Below are positions 46,723 through 55,792 of a stretch of 64,000 bases of DNA, piece after piece. How positions within the stretch are numbered: position 1 is the stretch's first letter; each line of letters begins with the position of its first letter. A program made the translations under genes and the position numbers. Below the pieces are notes generated by a model, which had not been told where the DNA came from, did not search any database, and worked only from the letters and a program-made list of their open reading frames with translations. This stretch comes from Clostridium prolinivorans (lineage in GTDB: Bacteria; Bacillota; Clostridia; Clostridiales; Clostridiaceae): positions 290 to 64,289 of the forward strand of contig NZ_RJWG01000007.1 of assembly GCF_004011155.1 (NCBI RefSeq). The letters are read 5' to 3'.

Positions 46723-46966
46723 AAATCCTCCTTGTATAATATTTAGTAATATAACATTATTATAACGTATAATTTATATTTTTTTAATGCTAATAAATAA
46801 AAAATAACTTTATTTGAAAATATATTTTCCGATTATATTCTTATTTTAATAGATTATGTTTACTTCTCATATTGGATATTTATACCTAAAATGAATTAAC
46901 TTTATTTTTAAAGGAAATACTAAAGTTAAAATTTAGTGATAAAACATAAATATGGGAGAGAGTGAA

Positions 46967-47407
46967 ATGAAAAAGTTTATTATAATATGGTTTATTATGG
47001 GAATGGCTTATTTTACATTTGAAGGATTTATAAGAGGATGGACCAATATTTCTATGCTCTTTGTTGGAGGACTTTGCGGAGGACTTATTGGGCTTTTAGA
47101 CGAATTTCCAAAAGTCTATAAATTTAAAATTTGGCAGCAATGCATATTGGGAACTATGATAATTCTTATTATTGAATTTATTTCAGGATTAATTTTAAAT
47201 ATGTGGTTTAAGCTTAATATATGGGATTATTCACAAAGATGGGGGGATTTTAAAGGCCAAATATGCATACCATTTGCTATAGTATGGTTTTTATTAACTC
47301 CTATTGCAATTTATCTTGATGACTGGATTAGATGGAAATTCTTTGGTGAAGAAAAACCCATATATAATGTAAAAGAAATATATATAAATTTAGTAAAATT
47401 AAAATAG
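46967..47407 (+). CDS. CmpB-like putative membrane protein (ABC_trans_CmpB family)
   Basis: A 146-residue membrane protein with four hydrophobic segments. The GQICIPFAIVWF stretch after WDYSQRWGDFKGQ is the family marker of clostridial proteins listed as putative ABC permeases, though no ATPase is present. The start at 46967 follows GGGAGAG; the ATG at 46952 lies within that ribosome site. Function is unknown. Confidence 0.8.
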   Translation: MKKFIIIWFIMGMAYFTFEGFIRGWTNISMLFVGGLCGGLIGLLDEFPKVYKFKIWQQCILGTMIILIIEFISGLILNMWFKLNIWDYSQRWGDFKGQICIPFAIVWFLLTPIAIYLDDWIRWKFFGEEKPIYNVKEIYINLVKLK

Positions 47408-47542
47408 CTGTTTAATAGTAATCATATATAGCTATATATTTTGATTATTAATTTTTAATTAAAATAGAAAATGAATTAAAATATTGTGGTAAAATAATAA
47501 AATTAGGGTATTTAATATATTTTAATAAAGGGGATATTAAAA

Positions 47543-48523
47543 GTGAAAGTTGTAGATATGCATTGTGATACTATTAGTGTTATATTAAATAAAAAAAGAG
47601 AAGGGGAAAATATTGAATTAAGGGAGGACATTTTAAAGATGAAAAAAGGGGATTATTTACTTCAAAATTTTGCTATGTTTGTAAATTTACAAAATGTAAA
47701 AAATCCTTTAGAAGAATGTTTAAGTTTAATTGATTGTTTTTACACAGAAATAGAAAAAAATAAGGATATGATATCATTAGCATTAAGTTATGATGATATA
47801 ATTAAAAATAAAAACGAAGGTAAAATGTCAGCCTTATTAACTGTTGAAGAAGGTGGAACTACTTGCTCTTCATTATCAAATTTAAGAATACTTTACCGTT
47901 TAGGAGTAAGAATGATTACGCTTACATGGAATTACCCTAATGGAATAGGCTGGCCTAATATAGATTTATCCAATAAAAAAGGACAAGATTTTCATATACC
48001 TAACACAAAAGATGGACTTACAAATTTTGGGATTGAATTTGTGCAAGAAATGGAAAGACTAAGAATAATTATTGATGTTTCTCATTTAAGCGATGCTGGT
48101 TTTGAAGATGTATTAAGATATACAACAAAACCATTTGTAGCAAGTCATTCTAATTCTAGAAGTGTAACAAATAATGTTAGAAATCTTACAGATGATATGA
48201 TTTTAAAAATTGCTCAAAGAGGGGGTGTTATAGGAATTAATTTTGCAGGAGATTTTTTAGAAGAACCAAAGACAGGTAAAAGATCACGTTCAAAAATTAG
48301 TAATATGATAAAACATATTAAGCATATTGTAAATTTAGCAGGAATTGATTGTGTAGGATTAGGTAGTGATTTTGATGGTATATATCAAGATTTAGAATTA
48401 GATAATGCAAGTAAAATGCCAGAATTAGAAAAAGCTTTAAAATTAGCAGGATTTAGTTATAATGATATTGAGAAGATTTTTTATAAAAATGTTTTGCGTG
48501 TTTATAAAGAAATACTTAAATAA
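47543..48523 (+). CDS. Membrane dipeptidase-like enzyme (M19 family)
   Basis: A 326-residue zinc dipeptidase. Metal ligands are DMHCDT at residues 4-9, the bridging Glu in TVEEGG near 100, HL in DVSHLS near 180, and SHSNSR near 200, with LGSDFDG near 275. It has no signal peptide, so it is probably cytoplasmic. The start is GTG. The aldolase-like gene follows after 20 bases, and the pair may degrade peptides and hydroxy amino acids together. Confidence 0.92.
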   Translation: MKVVDMHCDTISVILNKKREGENIELREDILKMKKGDYLLQNFAMFVNLQNVKNPLEECLSLIDCFYTEIEKNKDMISLALSYDDIIKNKNEGKMSALLTVEEGGTTCSSLSNLRILYRLGVRMITLTWNYPNGIGWPNIDLSNKKGQDFHIPNTKDGLTNFGIEFVQEMERLRIIIDVSHLSDAGFEDVLRYTTKPFVASHSNSRSVTNNVRNLTDDMILKIAQRGGVIGINFAGDFLEEPKTGKRSRSKISNMIKHIKHIVNLAGIDCVGLGSDFDGIYQDLELDNASKMPELEKALKLAGFSYNDIEKIFYKNVLRVYKEILK

Positions 48524-48543
48524 AATAATTAGGAGGGCTATAA

Positions 48544-49575
48544 GTGTATAGTTTTAAAAATGATTACAGCGAAGGAGCACACCCAAGAATTTTAAATACT
48601 TTATTAGAAACTAATATGGAGCAGCTTGAAGGATATGAGGAAGATATATATACTAAAAAAGCTATTAACTTACTTAAGGAAAAAATTAAAAGAGAAGATA
48701 TAGATATTCATTTAATACCTGGTGGTACCCAAACAAATTTAATTGCTATTTCAGCTTTTTTAAGGCCTTATGAAGCTGCCATTGCAGTAGATACAGGGCA
48801 TATTTTTGTTCATGAAACTGGAGCTATTGAAGCTACAGGTCATAAAGTAATACCTGTAAAAGGCGTAGAAGGAAAGATTACTACATCTGCTATTAAAAAA
48901 GTATTAGATGTACATACAGACGAGCATATGGTAAAACCTAAATTAGTTTATATATCAAATTCTACAGAAATTGGAACTATATATACAAAGAATGAGTTAA
49001 AGGAAATAAGTAATTTTTGTAAAGAAAACAATCTTATTTTATATATTGATGGTGCAAGACTTGGTTCAGCTTTGACTTCAGAAGAAAATAATTTAACTCT
49101 TTCTGATTTAGCTAATTTTTCAGATGCTTTTTATATAGGTGGGACAAAAAATGGAGCATTAATAGGTGAAGCACTTGTAATTTGTAAAGATTCTCTTAAA
49201 GAAGACTTTAGATTTCATATAAAACAAAAAGGAGCAATGCTTGCTAAAGGAAGGATTCTTGGAATACAGTTCTTAGAGCTTTTTAAAGATAATTTATTTT
49301 TTGATTTAGCAAAGCATGCTAATAATATGGCTAAAATTTTAAAAAACGGAATATATGAATCTGGATATTTATTTTTAACAAATTCATCATCAAATCAGCT
49401 GTTTCCGATTTTCCCTAATGAATTAATCAAAAAACTTGAAGAAAAATATTCATTTTCTATATGGGAAAAAATAGATGAAGAAAATTCAGCTATTAGACTT
49501 GTAACATCTTGGGCTACTAAAGAAGAAAATGTACTTGAATTTATTAAAGATATTAAAAATTTTAAAAATAAGTAA
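48544..49575 (+). CDS. Low-specificity L-threonine aldolase / beta-eliminating lyase
   Basis: A 343-residue PLP enzyme of the threonine aldolase fold. It has NDYSEGAHPRIL at the start, PGGTQTN near 58, DTGHIFVHETGAIE near 80, IDGARLG near 175 and the PLP lysine in IGGTKNG near 205. It cleaves threonine or allo-threonine to glycine and acetaldehyde; substrate range is inferred. The start is GTG with AGGAGGG upstream. It is in an operon with the dipeptidase. Confidence 0.9.
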   Translation: MYSFKNDYSEGAHPRILNTLLETNMEQLEGYEEDIYTKKAINLLKEKIKREDIDIHLIPGGTQTNLIAISAFLRPYEAAIAVDTGHIFVHETGAIEATGHKVIPVKGVEGKITTSAIKKVLDVHTDEHMVKPKLVYISNSTEIGTIYTKNELKEISNFCKENNLILYIDGARLGSALTSEENNLTLSDLANFSDAFYIGGTKNGALIGEALVICKDSLKEDFRFHIKQKGAMLAKGRILGIQFLELFKDNLFFDLAKHANNMAKILKNGIYESGYLFLTNSSSNQLFPIFPNELIKKLEEKYSFSIWEKIDEENSAIRLVTSWATKEENVLEFIKDIKNFKNK

Positions 49576-49654
49576 TTTTACATATAAATTATATTAAATT
49601 CATACGATATAATATTATAAAAATATAAATTATAATTTAAGGGAGGTATTTAAA

Positions 49655-50230
49655 GTGAAGAAAAAAACTTTAACGACACTTGCTATTATAGCAGGTATAC
49701 TAATAGTTTTAATAGCATCTATAGCAGGAAGCTACAATAAATTGGTAGATCTTGAGCAGGCTGTAAAAACAGCAGAAGCTGATATAGATACAGATTTACA
49801 AAGAAGAAATGATTTGATTCCTAATTTAGTTGAGACAGTAAAAGGCTTTGCAGCACAAGAAAAAGATATATTAAATGAAATTGCAAATGCTAGGAGCAGA
49901 TTAGTTAATGCAGGTAATGTAACTGAAATGGCTGAGGCAGATAATCAGCTGTCCAATGCATTATCTAGGCTTTTAGTAGTTGTAGAAAGATATCCAGAAC
50001 TAAAATCAAATCAAAACTTTAGAGATTTAATGGTAGCTTTAGAAGGTACTGAAAATAGAATTGCTATAAAAAGACAAGACTATAATAAGGCAGTAGATAA
50101 CTATAACACTACTATTAGAAAATTTCCAACTTCAATAATAGCAAATATATTCAGGTTTACTGAGAAACCATATTATAAAGCATCTGCAGGAGCAAAAGAA
50201 GTTCCTAAAGTAGATTTTAATGTTAAATAA
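49655..50230 (+). CDS. lemA: LemA family protein
   Basis: A 191-residue protein with an N-terminal membrane segment (residues 6-27) and a helical domain with SYNKLVDLEQAV, the LemA marker RRNDLIPNLVETVKGFA, and a C-terminal NTTIRKFPTSIIANIF. It is anchored with a short N-terminus outside. Function is poorly known. The start is GTG behind GGGAGG. It is co-transcribed with the TPM gene 3 bases later, a pair common in bacteria. Confidence 0.93.
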   Translation: MKKKTLTTLAIIAGILIVLIASIAGSYNKLVDLEQAVKTAEADIDTDLQRRNDLIPNLVETVKGFAAQEKDILNEIANARSRLVNAGNVTEMAEADNQLSNALSRLLVVVERYPELKSNQNFRDLMVALEGTENRIAIKRQDYNKAVDNYNTTIRKFPTSIIANIFRFTEKPYYKASAGAKEVPKVDFNVK

Positions 50231-50233
50231 TAT

Positions 50234-51046
50234 ATGAAAAAGTTAGCTTATAAATTTAAATTATTAACAATAATTCTAATATTGGTGTTTTTTATACTGC
50301 CTATTTGTAAAGTTCAAGCAGTTAATAAATTTCCTAATCCTACTGAATTAAAATATGTAAATGATTATGTTGGGATATTAAAAGATGAAGATAAAAATTA
50401 TTTAGTTTCTGTAGGTAAAGAGCTGGAGGATAAAACAGGAGCACAACAAGTAGTAGTTATAATAAATTCATTAGAAGGAAGAGATATAGAATCCTATTCC
50501 AATGAGTTATTTAGATCATGGGGAATTGGGCAAAAAGATAAAGATAATGGGCTTTTAATACTTGTATCCATAAAAGATAGAAAATGGAGAGTTGAAGTTG
50601 GAAGAGGACTTGAAGGAGTTATAACTGATATATACTCTCATAGAATTATGGAAGATTATGCAGTATCTGACTTTAAAAATGAAGACTATGGAAAGGGAAT
50701 AAAGGATGCTTATTCAATATTTGCTGATAAAATTGCTTCAGAATATAATGTCACTTTAGAAAAAAATATTAAACAAAATATTAATAAAAAAGGTGTTTCT
50801 AATGAAGAAGAATCTTCTAATGGTTTAATTTTTATAGTTGGGTTTTTGCTTGTTGACTTCATATTTTTCAGAGGCAAAATAATAAGATTTTTACTTAAAT
50901 TATTCTTTTGGAATTCATTCTTTGGAGGAAGAAATGATGACTGGCACGATGATAATTGGCATAATAATGATTCAGGAGGCTTCGGAGGCTTTGGAGGCTT
51001 CGGAGGCGGCTCATCTGGAGGTGGAGGTTCTTCAGGTGATTGGTAA
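50234..51046 (+). CDS. TPM domain protein (YgcG family)
   Basis: A 270-residue exported protein. The signal peptide ends near CKVQA. The TPM_phosphatase domain (about 40-165) has YVNDYVGIL, GAQQVVVIINSLEGRDIESY, NGLLILVSIKDRKWRVEVGRGLEG and a membrane segment near 200-215. The C-terminus is a Gly/Ser-rich tail of GGFGGFG and GGGSSGG type. It works with LemA in an unknown envelope role. It begins 3 bases after the lemA stop with no separate ribosome site, so it is translationally coupled. Confidence 0.9.
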   Translation: MKKLAYKFKLLTIILILVFFILPICKVQAVNKFPNPTELKYVNDYVGILKDEDKNYLVSVGKELEDKTGAQQVVVIINSLEGRDIESYSNELFRSWGIGQKDKDNGLLILVSIKDRKWRVEVGRGLEGVITDIYSHRIMEDYAVSDFKNEDYGKGIKDAYSIFADKIASEYNVTLEKNIKQNINKKGVSNEEESSNGLIFIVGFLLVDFIFFRGKIIRFLLKLFFWNSFFGGRNDDWHDDNWHNNDSGGFGGFGGFGGGSSGGGGSSGDW

Positions 51047-51069
51047 AAAGTAACTTAATAAAAAAGTAT

Positions 51070-51106
51070 TGTCGCAAAATATAATTTATTTTGCGACATT
51101 TTTTTA
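51070..51106. terminator. Bidirectional terminator
   Basis: TGTCGCAAAAT pairs with ATTTTGCGACA, then T7. It lies between the TPM gene and the Na/Pi cotransporter gene, whose stop touches the T-run. Confidence 0.88.
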
Positions 51107-52054
51107 CACTATCCATTCAATAAACTTTACATAATATTTATGTATTGGAAGGAATATAACGGCACTTAGTACATTAAAAATAGTATGAGAATTAGCAATT
51201 TGTATGCTTATATCTGCATTAGGCTGAAAATATTCTGTTATATATTTTACTAAGAATACAAAATAAGGGAGAAAAAGAGTAACTATAATAACTCCTATAA
51301 CATTATAAATAGTGTGAGCCCAAGCTGTTCTTTTAGCATTTTTGCTACCAGTAAGGCTTGCAATTTGGGCAGTAAAACAGGTGCCTATGTTATCTCCAAG
51401 CATTATACATATAGCTGAAGTTAGATCGATAAGACCTGCCTGTCCAAGAATTATAACAAGTCCAACAGTAGCACTACTGCTTTGAACAAGACCTGTTGCA
51501 ACAATTCCAAGTATTATTCCTATTATAGGAATTGAAGCATAATTTTTAAAGAAGTATTTTAAAGTTTCGCTTTCTTTTAAAAAAGGCACACCGGAATTTA
51601 AAAATTTTAGTCCTAAAAACATGAAACCAAATCCCATTATAGATTGACCTATGTATTTAAAAGTATCATTTTTAGAAATATATGTAACAATAAACCCAAT
51701 TCCAATAGCAGGAAGAGCATAATCCGTTATATTAAATTCAAGACTGAAAGCCATAAGTTGTGCTGTAATTGTAGTGCCAATATTAGCACCAAAAATTATT
51801 CCTACTGCTTGTGAAAGATTCATAAGACCAGCATTTACAAAACCAACTGTAAGCACAGTAATGGCTGTACTGCTTTGAACTATGGCCGTAAAAATAGTAC
51901 CGCAAAGAAAAGCAGTAAATACATTTCCGGCTAATATAGAAAGAACTTTATTCATAAATTTTCCAGAAGCTTTTTCTAATCCTTTGCTCATCATATCTAC
52001 ACCATACATTAAAAGTGCAGTTCCACCTATAATCCAAAAAACAAATTCTTTCAT
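51104..52054 (-). CDS. Na/Pi cotransporter family protein
   Basis: A 316-residue membrane protein with two internally repeated halves, each carrying the Na_Pi_cotrans motif: TAIVQSSTAITVLTVGFV near 60 and GLVQSSSATVGLVIILGQ near 188, plus GANIGTT and GDNIGTC. It imports phosphate with sodium. The C-terminal PhoU-like domain of many homologues is absent, and the protein ends at the membrane domain. It is monocistronic. Confidence 0.92.
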   Translation of the reverse strand: MKEFVFWIIGGTALLMYGVDMMSKGLEKASGKFMNKVLSILAGNVFTAFLCGTIFTAIVQSSTAITVLTVGFVNAGLMNLSQAVGIIFGANIGTTITAQLMAFSLEFNITDYALPAIGIGFIVTYISKNDTFKYIGQSIMGFGFMFLGLKFLNSGVPFLKESETLKYFFKNYASIPIIGIILGIVATGLVQSSSATVGLVIILGQAGLIDLTSAICIMLGDNIGTCFTAQIASLTGSKNAKRTAWAHTIYNVIGVIIVTLFLPYFVFLVKYITEYFQPNADISIQIANSHTIFNVLSAVIFLPIHKYYVKFIEWIV

Positions 52055-52256
52055 TTATGTACCCCCAGATTGTATAGTATCAATCTTTATATTATATAAA
52101 TTTTGAAATGATATAATTACTGTTTTATTATTTTAAATTATAAAAATTATAAATATGATTAATAAATTTGCATATTAAATGCCTTTTATATAAAATAATT
52201 CTTATAGATTTATATTTATACAATATAAAGTAATATTATAAAAATGGGGGAAGGAA

Positions 52257-53171
52257 ATGATTAATAATTCAGCAGTAATAAAAGAAGTAATCTCAGTATT
52301 TTTAATAATACTCGTAGGATTTATAGCTAGTAAAAAAAGAATAATAAGTGATGAAATAAATAAAGGATTAACAGAAATACTTTTAAAAATAACGCTTCCG
52401 CTTTTAATAGTATCTTCTTTTAATTTTAGCTATAGCCAAGACATTAAAGCTAATATTTTAAAATGTTTTTTTTATAGCTTTATAGTTTTTATAGTAACTC
52501 CTATTATTTCATATATTTGTTTATTACCAGTTAAAGTAAATAAAAGAAAAATACTTCAGTTTGCAAATGTGTTTTCTAATTGTGGATTTATAGGCTTTGC
52601 TGTAATGGATAGTATTTATGGTGGAGAAGGAGTAGCGTATGCAGCAATATTTAATATGTTTTTTTCTTTATTTGTTTGGACTTATGGAATTGCACTTTTT
52701 TCAGATAAATTATCTTTAAAAGATGTAAAAAAAGTATTATTAAATCCCGGAATTGTTGCAGTATACATAGGTGTAGCTATAATGGTTTTTAATATAAAAC
52801 TTCCTATAGTTTTAACTAAAAGTATAAAAAGTGTAGGTTCTATGACTACACCGCTTTCAATGATTATAGTTGGAGTTATTTTATCAAAAACAGATGTTAA
52901 GAGCCTTTTAAAAGATTGGACTATATATTATGGTACGTTTTTAAAGCTTATTTTAATACCTATATTTTTTTATATTATATCTGTAATTATAAAAGATAAT
53001 TCAAAAGTTATGAATACAATGATAATTTTACAAGCTATGCCTGCAGGGGCGACTTTGTCATTATATGCAGAAAGCTTTAATAAAGAAAAACAATATTCAG
53101 CGGGAATAGTTTTTTTTACAACTCTTTTATGTATTTTAACTTTCCCTGTTATATTAAAATTAGTTTCATAA
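52257..53171 (+). CDS. AEC family transporter (auxin efflux carrier-like)
   Basis: A 304-residue membrane protein with ten hydrophobic segments and the family features FVITPIISY-like FIVTPII near 82, NCGFIGFAVMDSIYG near 109, and a PAGATLSLYAESF stretch near 262. Members export or import small carboxylates or amino acids; substrate is unknown. The ribosome site GGGGGAAGG precedes the ATG. Confidence 0.88.
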   Translation: MINNSAVIKEVISVFLIILVGFIASKKRIISDEINKGLTEILLKITLPLLIVSSFNFSYSQDIKANILKCFFYSFIVFIVTPIISYICLLPVKVNKRKILQFANVFSNCGFIGFAVMDSIYGGEGVAYAAIFNMFFSLFVWTYGIALFSDKLSLKDVKKVLLNPGIVAVYIGVAIMVFNIKLPIVLTKSIKSVGSMTTPLSMIIVGVILSKTDVKSLLKDWTIYYGTFLKLILIPIFFYIISVIIKDNSKVMNTMIILQAMPAGATLSLYAESFNKEKQYSAGIVFFTTLLCILTFPVILKLVS

Positions 53172-53288
53172 AATAAAAAAAGAAGATTTAAGAAAATATT
53201 AATAAGAAATATTTTAATATATACTGTTCCTTACATCTTAAACATTGAATATAGTATAGTATAATTCAATGTTTTGTGGGGGACTAAA

Positions 53289-54188
53289 ATGAACACATTA
53301 AAATGTGTATCTAAAGTTTTTAAATCAGCTGATGAAATTATTTTTGATGATTCATCAAAAATTGTTTTAATGAGTGATTGTCATAGAGGAGATGGCAGTT
53401 TTGCAGATGATTTTGCAAGAAATCAAAATATATACTTTTCTGCATTAAATTATTATTATAACGAAAATTACACATATATAGAAATAGGTGATGGAGATGA
53501 ACTTTGGGAAAATAGTAAGATTGATTCTATTATAAATGAGCATAGTCATGTATTTTGGCTTTTATCTAATTTCTATAGAAAAGGAAGACTTTATTTTATT
53601 TTTGGAAATCATGATATGGTAAAGAAAAATAAAAAATTTGTAAAAAAAAATTTATATAAACATTTTAGTGAGAGAGAAAATACTTATATTCCTTTATTTG
53701 ACAATATAAAGGTGCATGAAGGTTTGGTATTAAAGCATAAAGATACGGGGAATAAAATTCTTTTAATCCATGGCCATCAAGTAGACCGTTTTAATAGTGA
53801 TTTTTGGCTTTTGTCTAGATTTTTAGTAAGATTTTTATGGAAACCACTTAATCTTTTAGGTGTAAATGATCCAACTCGTGCAGCAAAAAATTATACAAAG
53901 AAAAAAGATATGGCTAAAAAACTCACTGAATGGGTAATAAAAGAAAAGCATATGATTATTGCTGGGCATAATCATAAGCCATTTTTCCCTCAAATAGGAG
54001 AACCTCCGTATTTTAATGATGGAAGCTGTGTACATCCAAGATGTATAACAGCAATTGAAATTACAGATGGGGATATAGCACTTGTAAAATGGAGTGTTAA
54101 AACTAAAAATGATGGAACATTATTTGTTGGGAAAGATATTTTAGAAGGACCAAGAAAATTGCAGGATTATTATATGAAAAATATGTAA
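53289..54188 (+). CDS. Calcineurin-like metallophosphoesterase
   Basis: A 299-residue phosphoesterase with the metal-binding motifs MSDCHRGDG near 30, IGDGDELWE near 66, FGNHDMVKK near 105, LLIHGHQVD near 160 and AGHNHKP near 225. There is no signal peptide. It resembles the UDP-diacylglucosamine hydrolase fold, but the organism has no lipid A, so the substrate is unknown. The start at 53289 is chosen because GTGGGGGAC lies upstream; the earlier in-frame ATG at 53274 lies before it. Confidence 0.85.
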   Translation: MNTLKCVSKVFKSADEIIFDDSSKIVLMSDCHRGDGSFADDFARNQNIYFSALNYYYNENYTYIEIGDGDELWENSKIDSIINEHSHVFWLLSNFYRKGRLYFIFGNHDMVKKNKKFVKKNLYKHFSERENTYIPLFDNIKVHEGLVLKHKDTGNKILLIHGHQVDRFNSDFWLLSRFLVRFLWKPLNLLGVNDPTRAAKNYTKKKDMAKKLTEWVIKEKHMIIAGHNHKPFFPQIGEPPYFNDGSCVHPRCITAIEITDGDIALVKWSVKTKNDGTLFVGKDILEGPRKLQDYYMKNM

Positions 54189-54223
54189 AATAATGTTAAA
54201 ACTAATATAATGATTGTAAAACT

Positions 54224-54268
54224 AAAAAAATTGCAGTTGGAAAGGGGGAAAACCAACTGCGATTTTTT
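54224..54268 (+). terminator. Intrinsic terminator
   Basis: AAAAAAATTGCAGTTGG pairs with CCAACTGCGATTTTTT around a 12-base loop. Confidence 0.88.
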
Positions 54269-54415
54269 ATTTATATTTAAGGGGATTTAAATTAGGGGAT
54301 TTAACTTCCTCTGTAATTACATATTAATCTAAAAATATGAAAATTTTGTGTCAATATTGAATATTGTTTGTGAATTATATATAAATATCAAAATTGAAAG
54401 ATTAAGGGTATAATT

Positions 54416-55024
54416 CTAGTAAAATAAATCTTCACCTAAAGATGCAAATACTTGAAGTGTCATCCATGCTTTTATGTCCATATTTATATTTTGCTTTAAA
54501 AGCTCTTTAGCTTTTTCTTGAGATACTAAAATAGTTTCTATATCTTCATCATCCTCTAAATATTTATTTGAAATCTCTCCTTCGCAAGTACAGTAAACCA
54601 TAGCCACAGATTCATCTGTCATACCAACGGAGACATAAACTCTATTTTTGCTTTTTTCATTATTTATTTTAATAAGATTTAAGCCGGTTTCTTCTTTTAA
54701 TTCTCTTTTAACGGCCTGTTCAATAGTTTCATTTCCATCTAAAAGTCCTGCAGGTATTTCATACACATAATCATTTAAAGGTACTCTAAATTGCTTTATT
54801 AAAACAAGGCTTTTGCTCTCTTTATGAAGTGCAGCAATTATAACAGCATCAATATTTTGTTCCCTGCCTTTAAAGAATTTTTCTTTTAAAGTATTAAAAT
54901 CTTTTCTAGATGCAATAGTCCAATGCTTTTTAATACCTTTTTTATTTATATATTCAGCATCATAAAGGCTTAAATATTTTGTTTGTGCAAGTACAGTTAA
55001 ATTTTTTATTCTGTTATTATCCAT
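54416..55024 (-). CDS. NUDIX hydrolase (ADP-ribose pyrophosphatase type)
   Basis: A 202-residue enzyme with a full Nudix box, GLLDGNETIEQAVKRELKEETG and following Leu, at about residues 92-115. The preceding VLIKQFRVPLNDYVYEIPAG and the downstream YVSVGMTDESVAM are typical of ADP-ribose and ADP-sugar pyrophosphatases. The ATG has AGGAGAT upstream. It is monocistronic. Confidence 0.92.
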   Translation of the reverse strand: MDNNRIKNLTVLAQTKYLSLYDAEYINKKGIKKHWTIASRKDFNTLKEKFFKGREQNIDAVIIAALHKESKSLVLIKQFRVPLNDYVYEIPAGLLDGNETIEQAVKRELKEETGLNLIKINNEKSKNRVYVSVGMTDESVAMVYCTCEGEISNKYLEDDEDIETILVSQEKAKELLKQNINMDIKAWMTLQVFASLGEDLFY

Positions 55025-55205
55025 ATAATATCATCTCCTAAATTTTTTAGTAAATTTTTCAGGTAAATATATTCTTTGAAGTTAAATTTAAACAAATTAA
55101 TTATATAAAAGTAAAAGAATTTAAACAAGTTTTTTATAAAATATAAATATTAAAGAATATTTATATTTTTACTGGAAATTCTATTTTTAGAAAGGAGAAT
55201 GTGAC

Positions 55206-55346
55206 ATGAAAAATAAACCTAAATTTACAAATAAACAAAAAACTGCAATGGGAATTAAAATGAATGATAATGGAGAAATAGCACATTATAATGATAAGGT
55301 AGAAATAAGCAGGAAAAATGATAATGTAAAACCCAATGAGTTTTAA
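55206..55346 (+). CDS. 46-residue small hypothetical protein
   Basis: A short frame behind AAAGGAG. It encodes a hydrophilic peptide rich in Lys and Asn, starting MKNKPKFTNKQKTAMGIK and ending DNVKPNEF, with no membrane segment. No family is recognised. The strong ribosome site and clean codon use suggest it is real. It lies between the divergent NUDIX gene and the aro leader. Confidence 0.5.
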   Translation: MKNKPKFTNKQKTAMGIKMNDNGEIAHYNDKVEISRKNDNVKPNEF

Positions 55347-55447
55347 AAATATTGAGTTTTAAGAAAAATTAAGGTTCAAAAAAATACAATTCTATAAATA
55401 AATTTACAGTTATTAAAAATATTTTATGAATTTTTTTAAAAAAGTAC

Positions 55448-55476
55448 TTGCAAATAATAAAAAAAAATTGCATAAT
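55448..55476 (+). promoter_or_regulatory. Promoter of the aro operon
   Basis: TTGCAA (55448-55453), a 17-base spacer and CATAAT (55471-55476). The predicted start near 55483 gives a leader RNA of about 310 bases before aroF, containing a leader peptide and a terminator. Confidence 0.65.
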
Positions 55477-55525
55477 ATATATAAATAATTCTGAAAATAA
55501 ATACAACTAATTGGAGGCAAACGAT

Positions 55526-55681
55526 ATGGAAAACTCAATTAGAAAAAATTTTGTAAGACAATTTTACTTTAGCTTTTATCTTTACTGGGGCTTTTACTTT
55601 AGCGCTGGTTATTTGTCTTACAAAAAAATAAAGAAGTTTCCTTTTCTAATGAGTTTAGGAAAGTATGCTGTTTGCATATAA
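55526..55681 (+). CDS. Aromatic-rich leader peptide of the aro operon (attenuation)
   Basis: A 51-codon frame behind TTGGAGG, 11 bases before the ATG. Residues 13-25 read FYFSFYLYWGFYF, ten of thirteen aromatic, and 16 of 51 residues overall are Phe, Tyr or Trp. It ends 44 bases before an intrinsic terminator, which precedes aroF. This is the layout of ribosome-mediated attenuation: shortage of charged tRNA-Phe, -Tyr or -Trp would stall the ribosome on the codon run and favour an antiterminator. A TTTCCTTTT stretch at about 55637 can pair with AAGGAA at 55725-55730 in the terminator arm, a candidate antiterminator. Attenuation is inferred, but the codon bias is directly seen. Confidence 0.85.
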   Translation: MENSIRKNFVRQFYFSFYLYWGFYFSAGYLSYKKIKKFPFLMSLGKYAVCI

Positions 55682-55725
55682 TAGATTTATATAATTTGCC
55701 TTTAATGTATATAAGCCTATAAGTA

Positions 55726-55754
55726 AGGAAGACTCATTGGAGTCTTCTTTTTTT
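55726..55754 (+). terminator. Attenuator terminator of the aro operon
   Basis: AGGAAGACTC pairs with GAGTCTTCTT (one G-T pair) around an ATTG tetraloop, followed by a long T-run. It lies between the leader peptide and aroF and would abort transcription when the leader is translated without pausing. Confidence 0.88.
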
Positions 55755-55792
55755 ATTATATTTTATTATAAATAATTGAAGGAGGAAAAGTT

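Noticed and set aside
55483-55792. T-box riboswitch upstream of aroF
   Set aside because: No T-box sequence (TGGNACCGCG) or specifier stem is present; the leader instead encodes an aromatic-rich peptide followed by a terminator.
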